Assembly: GCA_039964455.1 (NCBI GenBank)
Contig: JBDVXK010000013.1
Span: 1-64,000, forward strand
DNA from: CALJFL01 sp039964455
Lineage (GTDB): Bacteria > Pseudomonadota > Gammaproteobacteria > Pseudomonadales > Halieaceae
Reading direction: 5' to 3'
DNA: 64,000 nucleotides
Below, piece after piece: positions 34,364 to 42,722 of this stretch. A program made the position numbers and the translations under genes. A model generated the notes under the pieces. That model saw only the letters and a list, made by a program, of their open reading frames with translations. It had not been told where the DNA came from and made no database searches. Positions within the stretch are counted from its first letter, which is position 1. Each line of letters opens with the position of its first letter.

Positions 34364-34446
34364 TGCTAGTCATCACTCCGAAAAAGCATCCAGCATTTCA
34401 ATAACGGGGGCCGCCGCCATGAAGCAAACCGGGCGCCCTTGGGATA
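34364..34446 (-). pseudogene. Composite remnant of an ABM monooxygenase and a GST gene
   Basis: Two short segments, adjacent here, match two separate places in the genes at 40043-41497. Bases 34364-34417 repeat 40034-40087 (the 3' end of the ABM-type monooxygenase gene, encoding APVIEMLDA...) with about four mismatches. Bases 34417-34446 repeat 41108-41137 (inside the GST-family gene, encoding YPEGARFASW) with two mismatches. Order and orientation are those of the intact locus, but about 1.02 kb between them is missing. This is a duplicated copy with an internal deletion. The rest of the 285-bp gap up to 34599 is probably the promoter region of the patatin gene. Confidence 0.85.
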
Positions 34447-34599
34447 TTGACGGATTCCTGATAGGGCCACTGCCGCGTATCGAATACAATTCGTTATTAT
34501 CGCGTCCAGTGTGGCGTTTAATCGCTGTCGTAGATTGAGATCGCCAAAGCAAGGGTACATCGGACGCCAAACGCGACACGTACAAGGAAGGCACTGCCC

Positions 34600-36015
34600 A
34601 TGTTAGGAGCAAAACAATTCAAGCGAGCCACGGCGTTACTCACCACTGCGGTGCTTTCTGCTTGCGCCACTACCTATGTCCCCGAGAATGAAGCGCTTAC
34701 CGTTATCGATGACAATTCCGGGTACCGTCGTTTCCAGAAGGAACGCCTTGTAGAGAAAGGCGATACCACAATCTATCTGGCCTTTTCCGGGGGTGGCACG
34801 CGCGCAGCAGCGGTCTCTTACGGCGTGATGCAGGAGCTTCGAGACACCCTGATCGAAGCCAAAGGCGAGCAAGTGCGGGTACTGGATGAGGTGGACACTA
34901 TTTCTTCTGTGTCTGGAGGCAGTTTTACCTCAGCCTACTACGGCTTGTACGGGGATCAGCTGTTTGAAACCTACGAAGATGACTTTCTTCGCCGTAACGT
35001 ACAAGGCACCTTGATAAAGCAGCTTTTTAACCCGGTAAACTGGTACAAGGGCGTTACTCAGGGCTTTGACCGCAAAGAGCTGGCAATTGATTACTACGAG
35101 CGTCATATATTCAAGGGCGCTACCTTTGCGGATATGAGGGAAGATGGCCCCTTCATCGAGATCAATGCAACCGACCTGGCCACAGGCTTGCGCTTCACGT
35201 TTCTTCAGGAACGTTTTGATCTAATGTGTGCAGACCTGGATAGCTTCTCGGTGGCCAGGGCCGTTACAGCATCATCTTCGGTCCCTGTCGCTTTTCCGAC
35301 AGTAGTGATCAAGAACCACGCCGATAAATGCGACATCACGGAATCAAACACCTGGAAAATACTGGAAAAGGCTAATGTCGAAGGCAGCTCCCAGGAGCAC
35401 CTTGTTGCCGGCTTAAAGTCGTATCGAGATGTCGACAGGCGGAAGTTCATACACCTGGTAGATGGGGGCATCTCCGACAACCTGGGCCTGCGAGGCGCCA
35501 TCGACAGGCTGGAGGGAATCAAGGAGGTCAAGGGCTCGGTTTCTCGCGAGAATCCGCCTAAGAATATTCTTGTTATTCTGGTTAATGCCGACGTCGACTC
35601 CCAGAAGCAGTTGGAAGAAACACCCGACAACCCTACCGCTGGCACCACCATGGGTGCCTTCCTCGATGCCCAAATGGAGCTCTATAGCGATGAGACTCGC
35701 GATCGTATGCGTGAAAACGTGAAGGAGTTTAACCAACATGCTGTCGATACAGGCATAAAAACCAGGATGTACTTCTCTGAGGTGAGTTTTGACAATGTCG
35801 AAAGCTCCAGCCTGAAGGCACTGCTCAACAGCATGCCAACCAGCCTTGAGCTGGAAGACGATCAGATAGAGCAACTGATCATTGCCGGCCGTGTATTGTT
35901 ACGCAAGGAGCCATCCTACATGCGTTTCCTTGAAAAAAATCAGGGCCAGCGGAAAGCCGGCGCCATGTCGGAACGGGAGATTTGTTCCTACCTGCCGCTG
36001 GAGGAATGCCGTTAA
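34600..36015 (+). CDS. Patatin-like phospholipase lipoprotein
   Basis: A 471-aa lipid hydrolase anchored by a lipoprotein signal (lipobox LSAC, Cys22). The patatin domain shows the oxyanion motif FSGGGTRAAA (residues 62-71), the nucleophile in SSVSGGSF (probably S105, the usual first Gly of GxSxG being Ser) and the catalytic Asp in LVDGGISDN (D288). Downstream ILVILVNADV and a helical C-terminal third follow. It probably acts on phospholipid or acyl esters at the membrane. The stop is followed by a bidirectional hairpin shared with the DUF3313 gene. Confidence 0.88.
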   Translation: MLGAKQFKRATALLTTAVLSACATTYVPENEALTVIDDNSGYRRFQKERLVEKGDTTIYLAFSGGGTRAAAVSYGVMQELRDTLIEAKGEQVRVLDEVDTISSVSGGSFTSAYYGLYGDQLFETYEDDFLRRNVQGTLIKQLFNPVNWYKGVTQGFDRKELAIDYYERHIFKGATFADMREDGPFIEINATDLATGLRFTFLQERFDLMCADLDSFSVARAVTASSSVPVAFPTVVIKNHADKCDITESNTWKILEKANVEGSSQEHLVAGLKSYRDVDRRKFIHLVDGGISDNLGLRGAIDRLEGIKEVKGSVSRENPPKNILVILVNADVDSQKQLEETPDNPTAGTTMGAFLDAQMELYSDETRDRMRENVKEFNQHAVDTGIKTRMYFSEVSFDNVESSSLKALLNSMPTSLELEDDQIEQLIIAGRVLLRKEPSYMRFLEKNQGQRKAGAMSEREICSYLPLEECR

Positions 36016-36016
36016 A

Positions 36017-36049
36017 GAAAAACCGGCGTGACGTTAGATCAGGCCGGTT
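36017..36049 (-). terminator. Terminator between patatin and DUF3313 genes
   Basis: Inverted repeat AACCGGC (36021-36027) / GCCGGTT (36043-36049) with a 15-nt loop. On the minus strand it is followed by a T-rich run (TTTTTCTTT), so it fits best as terminator of the DUF3313 gene. Confidence 0.65.
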
Positions 36050-36081
36050 CCAGATTTTCTGAGAAAAGTACCGAGAGGCTG

Positions 36082-36735
36082 CTACTTTGCCATAAAGTTA
36101 ATCAGCGTTTGTCGGTAGGTTGCCAGCCACATATCCAGCGTTGGCTTTACATCTTCAAAACCTAACTCGTCGCCAGACTTCTTTTCAGTCTCTGAAATAC
36201 CCTTGCGAACTGTTGCAGCTACACGCTCGCCGCTGACACTGTCTACCAACTCTGCCTCAAACATGGCATCAATATAGGTATTCAGGTTACCCGTTGCGGC
36301 TTTGGCCCCTCGAAACAAGGCGCTGACAGGAACCAGGTTATGGGCCTTCAGATCTTCTTTCGACTTTTCGACCCCGGTGATGGCCATGTGATATCGCAGT
36401 ACATTGGGGCCCGGCTCAGTAGCGAGTATGCCTTCCTCTTCAAAAATCTTCCGCACACCGTTTGTCAGGTAATCAGTCGCCTGATTGGCAATGGTGGAAT
36501 CTGACTTTGCATCCACAGAATACACGGTGACGGACTGCAGCATGACCTTGTCATATTTTCCGCGCTTGTCTTCATTAAAGAAAACATAGGCATTCAGATC
36601 TTCTTTAAAGACCAGGGAGTCATAGCTATCCATCCAACCAGAGAAATCCTTGGTGCTTACTTCCTTGGCCGCCATCGCCAACGTGGCGCTTGTAGCAAGA
36701 GACAGGGCCAGGCCATATTTCAACATTGTATTCAC
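36082..36735 (-). CDS. DUF3313-like exported protein
   Basis: A 217-aa protein with a signal peptide (residues 1-22, ending TLAMA). The mature part resembles DUF3313: an early GWMDSYDSLVF segment, then ATDYLTNGVRKIFEEEG, VLRYHMAITGVEKSK and a MFEAELVDSVSGERVAAT strand. No catalytic motif is visible. It lies convergent with the patatin gene and upstream of nothing recognisable on its own strand. Function unknown for the family. Confidence 0.72.
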   Translation of the reverse strand: MNTMLKYGLALSLATSATLAMAAKEVSTKDFSGWMDSYDSLVFKEDLNAYVFFNEDKRGKYDKVMLQSVTVYSVDAKSDSTIANQATDYLTNGVRKIFEEEGILATEPGPNVLRYHMAITGVEKSKEDLKAHNLVPVSALFRGAKAATGNLNTYIDAMFEAELVDSVSGERVAATVRKGISETEKKSGDELGFEDVKPTLDMWLATYRQTLINFMAK

Positions 36736-36862
36736 AGTTTTCTTCCTTGGAGTTTAGATTGAATTCGAGTGTCGGAAAATAATCGGTTTCAGCGGCAAGC
36801 GCTATAGAGAAATCGTCAAAATTTAACGAGGCAGAACCACGTCTGCCGAGGTTCTGCAGGGT

Positions 36863-37822
36863 TTAACTGATATGGGTCTCGGAGGGCCTGTAACCGAAAA
36901 GTGCCTTGTAGTCCGCAGCAAACTGACTGGTGTGCCAAAAACCCCATTCACCGGCTATATCGGTGATACTGCGACCATCGCTATTGTTTACCAGCGCAGA
37001 CTGCACCTGGTTCAATCGTTGTACAGTAAGATAGCGCTTTGGAGAAATTGAAAACCTCTCGCGAAAGCCGCGCTCCAGTGTACTTAAACTTGTTGCCGCT
37101 GCCGCACATAACGCCTCTACGGTCAGTGCCTCTTTAGGGTGGTTTTCAATGTAGTCCAGTGCCCGCATCAGTGCACGCTCCCTGTTGCGAACAGGGATGC
37201 GTTTTTCCGCACGCGGTGCGATAGCTAGCTGCATAATGGCACTGGGCAGCTCCAGGGAAATCATCTGTTCCAGAACAGTTTCGGCATTGGAGTAATGGCC
37301 GGAAGACGCCAACTGTTCAAGCGTGAATATATTTCTCACTAACGCCTTAACCGCTGCCAATCGTTCGGGCTCAGGTGTGATTTCCGAGCCCCACAAGGCG
37401 GCATCCTCACCCGGGTCAGGTAAGCCCAGATTCTGCGACAGCCCTGCCATACTGGCACTGGCCAGGGATACGGTAAATGCTTCAAACCCCGGGTCGCCAA
37501 CGCTGGAGAAGCCGTCCAGCTCGTCTACATAGATAAATTCCTTATTGCTCAGCGGTCGGTTTTCAATCATTGAAGAAGACAGCGGGCTGAGCGGGAGACC
37601 AAAGGTCTGGTAGTTTTGCGGAGGCACCACATTTTGCTGCGTTCGCCGTTCACACACGACTCGCTGCAAAATTGCTGTTGAACTCATCACCGCGCTAAAG
37701 CTGGCAGACCCGGTACCGCAATCCAGCTGCTGGAATTTTGTCGACCATCCCAGCTGAGATATAGCATCGGAAAATTGGCTCACCGATGAAAAATTCTGCT
37801 GGGTAGAAAGGACTGAACTCAT
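36863..37822 (-). CDS. AraC-family transcriptional regulator
   Basis: A 319-aa regulator. The C-terminal AraC DNA-binding domain (about residues 215-319) has two helix-turn-helices: EALCAAAATSLSTLERGFRE with SPKRYLTVQRLNQVQ, and ITDIAGEWGFWHTSQFAADY ending FGYRPSE. The N-terminal 200 residues lack a clear AraC cupin and may bind an effector. It is divergent from the RHH-sulfatase pair, 185 bp away, making that pair a candidate target. Confidence 0.9.
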   Translation of the reverse strand: MSSVLSTQQNFSSVSQFSDAISQLGWSTKFQQLDCGTGSASFSAVMSSTAILQRVVCERRTQQNVVPPQNYQTFGLPLSPLSSSMIENRPLSNKEFIYVDELDGFSSVGDPGFEAFTVSLASASMAGLSQNLGLPDPGEDAALWGSEITPEPERLAAVKALVRNIFTLEQLASSGHYSNAETVLEQMISLELPSAIMQLAIAPRAEKRIPVRNRERALMRALDYIENHPKEALTVEALCAAAATSLSTLERGFRERFSISPKRYLTVQRLNQVQSALVNNSDGRSITDIAGEWGFWHTSQFAADYKALFGYRPSETHIS

Positions 37823-38007
37823 GCCAGGGCCGCTGAAAATTGAGGGTTCGTTCGCTGTAGTAACAGGTATTCGATAGTGTAGGTCTCAGATTGACGAATT
37901 TCTGATAGATAGTTTCCTAAATAACCCTATATTGTTTTATCGGCAATGTAAATTGAACGACGAGCACGACGCTCGTCCTTGATAAATAGTGAACAGGTGT
38001 AATATCC

Positions 38008-38184
38008 ATGCCAACACGACGACTTGGCCGCCCCCCCTTACCACCCGAAACAACGCGGTCGCAGCGAGTCGTCACCTTCGTCACACAGGCGGAACTGGAG
38101 CAACTTCACTCTCTTGCCGATCGCAAGAACCTGGCGATATCCGCTGTAGTCCACCAAATTATCAGCAAAGAACTAGAGAAGTAG
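38008..38184 (+). CDS. Small ribbon-helix-helix DNA-binding protein
   Basis: A 58-aa protein. It begins MPTRRLGRPPLPPETTRS and then has the ribbon-helix-helix pattern: strand QRVVTFVTQ, helix AELEQLHSLADRKN, turn, helix ISAVVHQIISKELEK. Such CopG/Arc-type proteins dimerise and bind DNA as repressors. AGGTG lies 9 nt before the ATG. It ends 24 bp before the sulfatase gene and is probably co-transcribed with it. The GRPP stretch resembles an AT-hook-like basic tail. Confidence 0.75.
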   Translation: MPTRRLGRPPLPPETTRSQRVVTFVTQAELEQLHSLADRKNLAISAVVHQIISKELEK

Positions 38185-38208
38185 TACTACTCACCCAAGG
38201 AGAGAAAA

Positions 38209-39966
38209 ATGACCTCACAAAAACAAAGAGGCCCCGTAAAAAGGCTGATTCGTCACGGTACTGTGATGGCTCTAAGCCTGTTAGGCGCACAGGCATTTGC
38301 CGCTAAGCCCGTCATACACGACGCCGAGTACTACATTCTTGAAGCACAGAATGGTAAGACCTGGGCAGTGGAGGATGGCAAGCTTGATGAAAAGCTCGCC
38401 GAACTGCGCGCCAAATACGACAAGCCGCCTAACCTCGTCCACTATATGTGGGACGACCAGCCTGTGATGTCATTTGGCGACCCCCTGTACCAGAAGATCC
38501 GCGGCTACGATACGCCGGTACTGAACCAGCTCGCCGAGGAAGGCATGCTGTTTTCTCGCATGTATACCGAACCGGGCTGCACACCCAGCCGTTCGGCCAC
38601 ACTCACCGGGCAGCTTGCGATTCGTACCGGCACCTGGGAGATTGGCTTTCCTGTCGAACACACAGGTCTGGCGGCAGAGAACGTGACCATGGCGGAAGTC
38701 CTTTCCCAGGCGGGTTACGCCACCGGCTTTTTCGGCAAGCTACACCTTGGCGATACCGAGGAATCGTACCCACACAACCAGGGCTTCGACACAGCGTTCT
38801 GGGCCATCTACAACCAGGTAACAAGCCTGTATAACAATATGGGGGAAGGTGCGAATGCCATTATCGGCTACAAGCAGGACCTTCTGGCCGACAACCCGTA
38901 TAAACGCGACAACACCTTTGTAAACGAGAAAGGCTTTGTATTCTACCTCGAGGGGGAGAAGGGCAAGCAGGCCAACGAGTGGCGCAATGGTTCCAAGGAG
39001 CTGCAAGATTACAAGGACTTCGATATAGAGTCTCGTAAACGCGCCCTGAGCTTCATCAAAAAGAGTGTTGAAGACGACAAACCTTTCTATGTCTCCTGGT
39101 GGCCACTGTGGATTTCATTCATCGCCAATCCGCAAAAGCAGACTCTGCAGCGCGGTATGGTTGGCGAGGAGTATCAACGTGTTGTTGAACCTGACATCGC
39201 GGCATTGCGCAGTATGCTTGAGGAGCTTGGTGTTGCTGAGAACACCCTCATTATTGCCATGGCAGACAATGGGCCGATGACGCACAACCCACCCCCAGGC
39301 GCGGGGCTAGGTGAAGGCATGTTCCGCGGCGGCAAGGGAGACTTCACCGAAGGTGGCGTAAGAGTGCCAGCGGCAGCGCTCTGGCCGGGAGTGATAGAGC
39401 CAGGCCAGGTTGTCGGAGATATGATTCACCAGGTCGATCTATTTACCACCTTCGCTCGACTGGCTGGTGCTACCAAGTACATACCACGAGACCGCATCAT
39501 CGATGGTATAGACCAGACAGCCTTATTCTTTGGCGGCGATACCAAGGGTCGACGTGACTACAACTTCATCTATCAGGGCCCGGCGCTGGCAGCCACAACC
39601 AAAGATCATTACAAAATGCACTGGGTTTCCAAGGATCAGTCACAGGCTAACTCCGGTATCACCGCTGTGTATGATCTCTACAATGACCATCGAGAAGTTA
39701 ATCCGGTTGTTGTTGGCGGCTTTCACATGAAAGAACCGTTCAAGCGCATGCGAGCTCGACACGATCTATGGAAGAAAAAGTACCCCGATCGCCATCACAC
39801 ACGCAGACCAGCCTACACGGGAATTGCAAATGCCAGACCTGAAACAATTCAGATCTCGCAACCCCCAGCAGCATTCGAAAAGCTCCCCTTCGATACGCTG
39901 GACTACCTGCAAAAGCTGGACGACTACCCCTGGGATGGCGGTGATCAGTCAAGCATAGGTCACTAA
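38209..39966 (+). CDS. Exported type I arylsulfatase
   Basis: A 585-aa formylglycine sulfatase with a Sec-type signal (residues 1-31, ending AQAFA). Its metal motif is an unusual MWDDQPVMSFG (D82-D83), and the signature CTPSRSATLTGQ has the convertible Cys (C124). Later ligands lie in AMADNGP, and GGKGDFTEGGVRVP is characteristic of the arylsulfatase A branch. A strong AAGGAGA precedes the ATG. It differs in branch and export route from the Tat sulfatase at 11839. No LacI-type operator is present upstream, so it is probably controlled by the adjacent RHH or AraC protein. Confidence 0.9.
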   Translation: MTSQKQRGPVKRLIRHGTVMALSLLGAQAFAAKPVIHDAEYYILEAQNGKTWAVEDGKLDEKLAELRAKYDKPPNLVHYMWDDQPVMSFGDPLYQKIRGYDTPVLNQLAEEGMLFSRMYTEPGCTPSRSATLTGQLAIRTGTWEIGFPVEHTGLAAENVTMAEVLSQAGYATGFFGKLHLGDTEESYPHNQGFDTAFWAIYNQVTSLYNNMGEGANAIIGYKQDLLADNPYKRDNTFVNEKGFVFYLEGEKGKQANEWRNGSKELQDYKDFDIESRKRALSFIKKSVEDDKPFYVSWWPLWISFIANPQKQTLQRGMVGEEYQRVVEPDIAALRSMLEELGVAENTLIIAMADNGPMTHNPPPGAGLGEGMFRGGKGDFTEGGVRVPAAALWPGVIEPGQVVGDMIHQVDLFTTFARLAGATKYIPRDRIIDGIDQTALFFGGDTKGRRDYNFIYQGPALAATTKDHYKMHWVSKDQSQANSGITAVYDLYNDHREVNPVVVGGFHMKEPFKRMRARHDLWKKKYPDRHHTRRPAYTGIANARPETIQISQPPAAFEKLPFDTLDYLQKLDDYPWDGGDQSSIGH

Positions 39967-39974
39967 CCGAAGAC

Positions 39975-40002
39975 AAAAACCAGCCCTCGTCAGGGGGCTG
40001 GT
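39975..40002 (-). terminator. Rho-independent terminator of the ABM-GST-NMO operon
   Basis: Stem ACCAGCCC (39979-39986) / GGGCTGGT (39995-40002). On the minus strand it is followed by TTTTTGTCTT, ideal as terminator of the operon ending at 40043; it could also stop transcription from the sulfatase. Confidence 0.8.
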
Positions 40003-40033
40003 ATCTCAGCGTTCCAAAGTAGCTAGCTTTAGC

Positions 40034-40087
40034 TGCTAGTTATCACTCCGTAACAGCATCCAGCATTTCAATAACGGGGGCCGCCGC
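40034..40087. repeat. Direct repeat, intact copy of the scar at 34364
   Basis: 54 bp nearly identical to 34364-34417 and in the same orientation, 5670 bp apart. It covers the last codons of the ABM-type monooxygenase gene. The second matching block, 41108-41137, lies within the GST-family gene. Recombination between these copies could delete the patatin-to-sulfatase interval. Confidence 0.85.
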
Positions 40088-40339
40088 AACAAGGCCGCCC
40101 AACTGCTTGTTGGCTGCTCGAAAATGGTCGGACTTGCCATGTACATCCAGCGCCTCGGCGCTCTCGTACTGCTCCATCACTTTATACACCTGCGGGTCAG
40201 TTGTGCTGCGATGCAGTGCATAAAAAATGTTGCCGGGCTCGTTAGCTCGAACTTGTTCGATCAGCTGAAGAAAAATCTTCTCAAATTCAGCATTCTTGTT
40301 TTCCTGTACGGTGATTGTTGCAAGCAAGCCAATAGCCAC
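40043..40339 (-). CDS. ABM-family monooxygenase (YgiN-like)
   Basis: A 98-aa ferredoxin-like-fold protein of the antibiotic-biosynthesis-monooxygenase family, with ATITVQENKNAEFEKIF, ALHRSTTDP and YESAEALDVHGKSDHF typical of quinol monooxygenases and related cofactor-free oxygenases. It starts at GTG with AAGGAG. It is third gene after nitronate monooxygenase and the GST-family gene and shares their terminator. A degraded duplicate of its 3' end lies at 34364. Confidence 0.9.
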   Translation of the reverse strand: MAIGLLATITVQENKNAEFEKIFLQLIEQVRANEPGNIFYALHRSTTDPQVYKVMEQYESAEALDVHGKSDHFRAANKQLGGLVAAAPVIEMLDAVTE

Positions 40340-40387
40340 TGTTATCTCCTTGATTTTAAATTGCTGATCGCGAGTAGAGCCTCGAAA

Positions 40388-41497
40388 TCAATTATTAACA
40401 CTTAACATTTTTGTATCTGCCCTGAATGGCAGCTGCTGCTCCTGCCCTGGTAACAAGGGCAACTGCTCCTGTCGCCACAGCGGTTCCCAGCAGGCGTGTG
40501 ATGACAATAGTTCTTTGGCGGATTCCTGCGCGGGGTCAGGCAACGCCTTGAAGTGCGACCGCAGTTGATCCAGACACCAGACCCGATAGCGCGAAATGCG
40601 AGCTCCGGTATATTGCACACCGGCTACCTGTACGTCGAATCGTTCACGTCCGGCATTAACCGCATCTACGTTGGCGCACAGGTAAGGTAGGTAGGCACTA
40701 CCGATCTCGTCGAGCAGGGGTCCCAGGTCATCGGGGATATCATCCAGCCACTGACCCTCGCAGTCTTCGAGGCGCGTATTCCACAACCTGGCGACCCATT
40801 CCAGAACGGCCGGCGCCTGTTGCCGGATTATTTCCAGTGGCACCGGATCCAGGGCAAAGTGCCGGAAAAACGGGCCAGAAAAACCGATGTCTGCCAGCGA
40901 GGGCCTGTCACCAAAAATAAAGGGACGCTTGCTGAAGATATGCTGTAACCGTGCCAGCAAACGCATGAAGTCGGCTTCCACCGCCGCCACATTGCCAGCG
41001 TTGATACCGTCACCGGTGGTATAACCACTACGCTGGCGGTGACAAAGCATTCTGCGCTTTATCCAAACCGGCGCCGGATGGCTGCCCATCACTTCAGTAG
41101 CCAGGTGCCATGAAGCAAATCGGGCGCCCTCGGGATAATGCCAGCGGTAGTGCATCGCCGGGCGCCACCACCACTCATCGGCCCAGTCCTCCAGTAGATA
41201 GCACATAAAGGCTTGCAGTGGATCAGTGGGAACAATGCCCTCCCCCGGCAATTGCGCCTCGAACCATTCAATCATCTTGGTGCTATCGGTCATCCAGCGC
41301 CCATCCGACATCTGCAACGACGGCAGCTGCATCACCCCCAGCTGTTTTTCCAATTTCTTCTTGTCGCCGGGAAACTGCATTGCACGCAGCTCATAAGGGA
41401 TACCGCGTACGCGGAAATAATTTTCCATCTTCCCTGTGAAATAGGAAATATTGGAGCCGTGCAGAACAAGATCCGGTAGAGCGTTCACGTCTGACAT
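40388..41497 (-). CDS. Long GST-family protein
   Basis: A 369-aa protein with an N-terminal thioredoxin-like GST domain (residues 10-90: LHGSNISYFTGKMENYFRV, MQLPSLQMSD, DSTKMIEWFE), a helical GST C-domain containing FGDRPSLADIGFSG, and about 100 further residues ending in an unassigned domain. GST-family members of 330-400 aa with this extra C-terminal part recur twice more in this window. It begins 7 nt after the nitronate monooxygenase stop. The enzyme may conjugate or transfer thiols; no substrate is apparent. Confidence 0.82.
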   Translation of the reverse strand: MSDVNALPDLVLHGSNISYFTGKMENYFRVRGIPYELRAMQFPGDKKKLEKQLGVMQLPSLQMSDGRWMTDSTKMIEWFEAQLPGEGIVPTDPLQAFMCYLLEDWADEWWWRPAMHYRWHYPEGARFASWHLATEVMGSHPAPVWIKRRMLCHRQRSGYTTGDGINAGNVAAVEADFMRLLARLQHIFSKRPFIFGDRPSLADIGFSGPFFRHFALDPVPLEIIRQQAPAVLEWVARLWNTRLEDCEGQWLDDIPDDLGPLLDEIGSAYLPYLCANVDAVNAGRERFDVQVAGVQYTGARISRYRVWCLDQLRSHFKALPDPAQESAKELLSSHACWEPLWRQEQLPLLPGQEQQLPFRADTKMLSVNN

Positions 41498-41504
41498 AAG
41501 CAGC

Positions 41505-42455
41505 TTAACCCGTATAGTCGGTGCGCAGTTGCGTCATGATGTCATAAAAGTCGGTCATGGTTTCCTGCACAATCGCCTCGGCACTTTTAACCGCGTCGAT
41601 ACGCCCCACCACCTGGCCGGATAAGGGAATGGCCGCTTCCATATCACCACCGAAGTAGAGCTCCTGTAGATTCGCCATATGCTCCATAACGTTGAACTTG
41701 CCCTGCGGGGCAAGCTCAGCGGTACGCTCGGTGCGCAGCGCACGCAGCGCCGGGCGTCCCTCCTGATTGAGGAATACCGTATCGGTTTCCTTGGCCGCCA
41801 CAACGGCCTGCTTCCAGTTATCGTGTGCCGGGGAGTCGGCGCAGGACAACATACGCGTACCCATTTGTACGCCCTCCGCGCCCATGGCGAAGGCACCCGC
41901 CATGGACAAACCATCGGAGATACCACCGGCGGCAATAATAGGAACGTCCACTCGTGAACGAATCAGTGGCAGCAATACCATGGTGGACACCGGGCTGGGG
42001 TTTTTAAAGCCGCCGCCCTCACCGCCCTCAACAATCAGGCCGTCGACACCGCAGTCAATCGCTTTCATTGCCATTTCCAGCGTGGGTACCACGTGAAAAA
42101 CCTTGATGCCCGCTTCCTGAAATGCCGTTGTACACACACTGGGGCTTCCTGAGGAGGTGGTCACAAACTTGATGCCTTGCTCGATCACAAAATCAACCAC
42201 GTTGGTGCCCTTCACGTAAGACAGGGCCACGTTCATGCCGAAGGGCTTGTCGGTCAACTCGCGCATCTTGGCGACTTCCGCCTTGATATTGTCGAATTCT
42301 CCGGAGGAGGTTTCGATAATTCCGAGGCCGCCGGCATTACTGACGGCAGAAGCCAGCTGGGCGCGGGCAATCCAGCCCATGGGGGCCTGAATAATGGGAT
42401 AGTCGGTGCCGGTCATTTCGGTGACGCGATTTTTAATGGGACGTACGGTGGTCAT
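41505..42455 (-). CDS. Nitronate monooxygenase (2-nitropropane dioxygenase family)
   Basis: A 316-aa FMN-dependent TIM-barrel oxidase: YPIIQAPMGWIA at the start, HVVPTLEMAMKAIDCGVDGLIVEGGEGGG, the FMN loop IIAAGGISDG and FAMGAEGVQMGTRM are all family hallmarks. It oxidises alkyl nitronates or related nitro acids; close homologues may act as other FMN enoyl reductases. The ATG at 42455 has AGAGGA upstream. It leads the operon with the GST-family and ABM genes, which suggests a detoxification unit. Confidence 0.9.
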   Translation of the reverse strand: MTTVRPIKNRVTEMTGTDYPIIQAPMGWIARAQLASAVSNAGGLGIIETSSGEFDNIKAEVAKMRELTDKPFGMNVALSYVKGTNVVDFVIEQGIKFVTTSSGSPSVCTTAFQEAGIKVFHVVPTLEMAMKAIDCGVDGLIVEGGEGGGFKNPSPVSTMVLLPLIRSRVDVPIIAAGGISDGLSMAGAFAMGAEGVQMGTRMLSCADSPAHDNWKQAVVAAKETDTVFLNQEGRPALRALRTERTAELAPQGKFNVMEHMANLQELYFGGDMEAAIPLSGQVVGRIDAVKSAEAIVQETMTDFYDIMTQLRTDYTG

Positions 42456-42722
42456 GTTGTTCCTCTGCAAGAGCGATTGTATTTATGAAGGAAACAGCAT
42501 GCTTTCCATGCCACTACCCTACAGCGAGGTGTCGACACTAGCGCGGTCTGCGTCATTTGGCGACCCATAACATTCATTAGCTCACTGCAGGCACTTCGCC
42601 TGATTTATGAAGACAGCTCTTTTGTTCAAAGATATGCGGCAGCTGCCCGGTCTGGTAATGTTGGCCCCAGCTGTTTTTATCGAAACCAGAACCCTGATTA
42701 AAAGAGAACGCCTGAACCGCTC

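Noticed and set aside
36759..36774. TTGAATTCGAGTGTCG upstream of the DUF3313 gene as an eighth operator
   Set aside because: Only the left half matches; the right half fits at four of eight positions and the gene is not part of the catabolic set.
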